From assembly GCA_036735565.1 (NCBI GenBank), contig DAINOC010000093.1:1-7461 (forward strand): DNA of 7,461 bases, in the 5' to 3' direction. This document shows, piece after piece, positions 6,865 to 7,461 of the stretch. Every line of letters starts with the position of its first letter. Position 1 is the first letter of the stretch. Below the pieces are notes generated by a model. That model worked only from the letters and a program-made list of their open reading frames with translations, did not search any database and was not told where the DNA came from. The position numbers were made by a program, and so were the translations under genes. This stretch comes from Coraliomargarita_B sp036735565 (GTDB lineage Bacteria > Verrucomicrobiota > Verrucomicrobiia > Opitutales > Coraliomargaritaceae).

Positions 6865-7461
6865 ATGTCTTCGATCCTCTTCCTTGCAAATGCGGCATCA
6901 GTCGGGGTGACATCTCTTCTTCTTGTCAGCGCTCTCGAGCGAGAGTTGCAGGGATTCGCCGCGAAATTTGTGGCTTGGATGCTTGGGTGCGTGTGTGTTG
7001 TGGTCGCCACCGGTGTTTTCCTCGGTGCGATCGGATATTTGTCCAGCGGTGGGTTTTTTACAATACATGCCTTAGTGATGGGTTTGGGGCTGGCGCGCCG
7101 TCGAGGGACTCTAGAGACAGACCTGTTTAATTCCTTAAACTCGATATCAGGGTCTCTAGTGTCGCTGAAGGCCCAGCGGCACCTGCACTGGGTTCTACTT
7201 GGCCTCGGAATCTTTTGCGCAGCAACCGCATTTTTCGCGGCGACCGGACATGTGGGGATTTACGACTCGATGACCTATCGACTATCACGCGTCGCACACT
7301 GGCTACAAGAAGGGAGCGTCGGTTTCATGGTGACCAACGATCAACGACAGAATTATATGCCCGTCGTTCCGGATCTCGCGATGGCTTGGATACTCAGTGC
7401 TGGCGATCAAGGATATGCAGGAGCCGCCTTAGCGCAATGGTGGGGGGGAGTCCTTCTGTTG
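6865..7461 (+). CDS. membrane glycosyltransferase of GT-C type (GT39-like), 5' part only
   Basis: An ATG at 6865 opens a frame that stays open for 199 codons to the end of the window; the 3' part is missing. An in-frame stop at 6817-6819 bounds it upstream. The product has hydrophobic helices at about 3-22, 35-57, 62-77 and 108-130. A loop then begins with YDSMTYRLSRVAHWLQEGSV (133-152) and continues through TNDQRQNYMPVVPDLAMAW (157-175). This resembles the first extracytoplasmic loop of GT39-like lipid-linked-sugar glycosyltransferases, where the aspartate (here D134) is the catalytic candidate and the usual form is D-S-(L/M)-T-Y-H-(L/M). Here the histidine is arginine (R139). Such enzymes glycosylate envelope polymers or proteins outside the membrane; the substrate cannot be told. 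No Shine-Dalgarno precedes the ATG. It lies 117 nt after aroA and may have its own promoter; the gap is T-rich but shows no clear terminator. Confidence 0.7.
   Translation, partial: MSSILFLANAASVGVTSLLLVSALERELQGFAAKFVAWMLGCVCVVVATGVFLGAIGYLSSGGFFTIHALVMGLGLARRRGTLETDLFNSLNSISGSLVSLKAQRHLHWVLLGLGIFCAATAFFAATGHVGIYDSMTYRLSRVAHWLQEGSVGFMVTNDQRQNYMPVVPDLAMAWILSAGDQGYAGAALAQWWGGVLLL

Noticed and set aside
6789..7130. Plus-strand open frame of 113 codons covering the start of the last gene
   Set aside because: Its product is rich in Arg, Cys and Ser with no domain pattern, and it overlaps a frame at 6865 that gives clean membrane helices and a GT-C-like loop.

Overview
The window looks like ordinary bacterial chromosome with dense coding and short gaps. 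It carries two shikimate/aromatic amino-acid genes (tyrA, aroA) and several envelope-type membrane genes. No transposase, integrase, CRISPR array, tRNA or rRNA is visible. Start codons have no good Shine-Dalgarno sequence. The AroA sequence (NAGTAARFL and IGHTRRQETDR forms) and a SUMF1-domain membrane protein next to a membrane-fused spermidine-synthase-like protein would fit a Verrucomicrobiota (Opitutae-like) genome. That taxonomic guess comes from memory of similar proteins and is tentative.

Layout. (1) At 1-51 there is the apparent tail of a plus-strand hydrophobic protein, followed by a 144-nt convergent gap holding a weak inverted repeat. (2) At 196-4342 there is a compact minus-strand gene set. 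Its transcription order is a 582-aa membrane-anchored protein with 67-residue helical repeats and a SUMF1/FGE-like domain lacking catalytic cysteines, then a 48-aa single-helix membrane protein, then a 735-aa multi-pass membrane protein with a spermidine-synthase-like C-terminal domain. Gaps are 25 and 18 nt, so they are probably one operon. The 48-aa and 735-aa frames are the same frame, separated by one amber codon and six sense codons. (3) At 4343-4492 there is a 150-nt divergent intergenic region. (4) On the plus strand, tyrA (4493-5341) and aroA (5398-6747) are a tight pair, with an extended -10 sequence in the short gap. (5) After a 117-nt T-rich gap, a plus-strand membrane gene starts at 6865 and runs off the window. 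Its DSMTY loop and following NDQRQ-Y-P segment resemble GT-C fold (GT39-like) glycosyltransferases.

How the genes work together. TyrA and AroA act in aromatic amino-acid synthesis: AroA makes EPSP, the precursor of chorismate, and TyrA oxidises prephenate (or arogenate) towards tyrosine. The minus-strand trio has no assignable pathway. All three products are membrane proteins, and the SUMF1-like member probably acts by binding or scaffolding rather than catalysis. This trio is the least explained part of the window and the best candidate for an undescribed module, but the sequence alone does not show that it is one.
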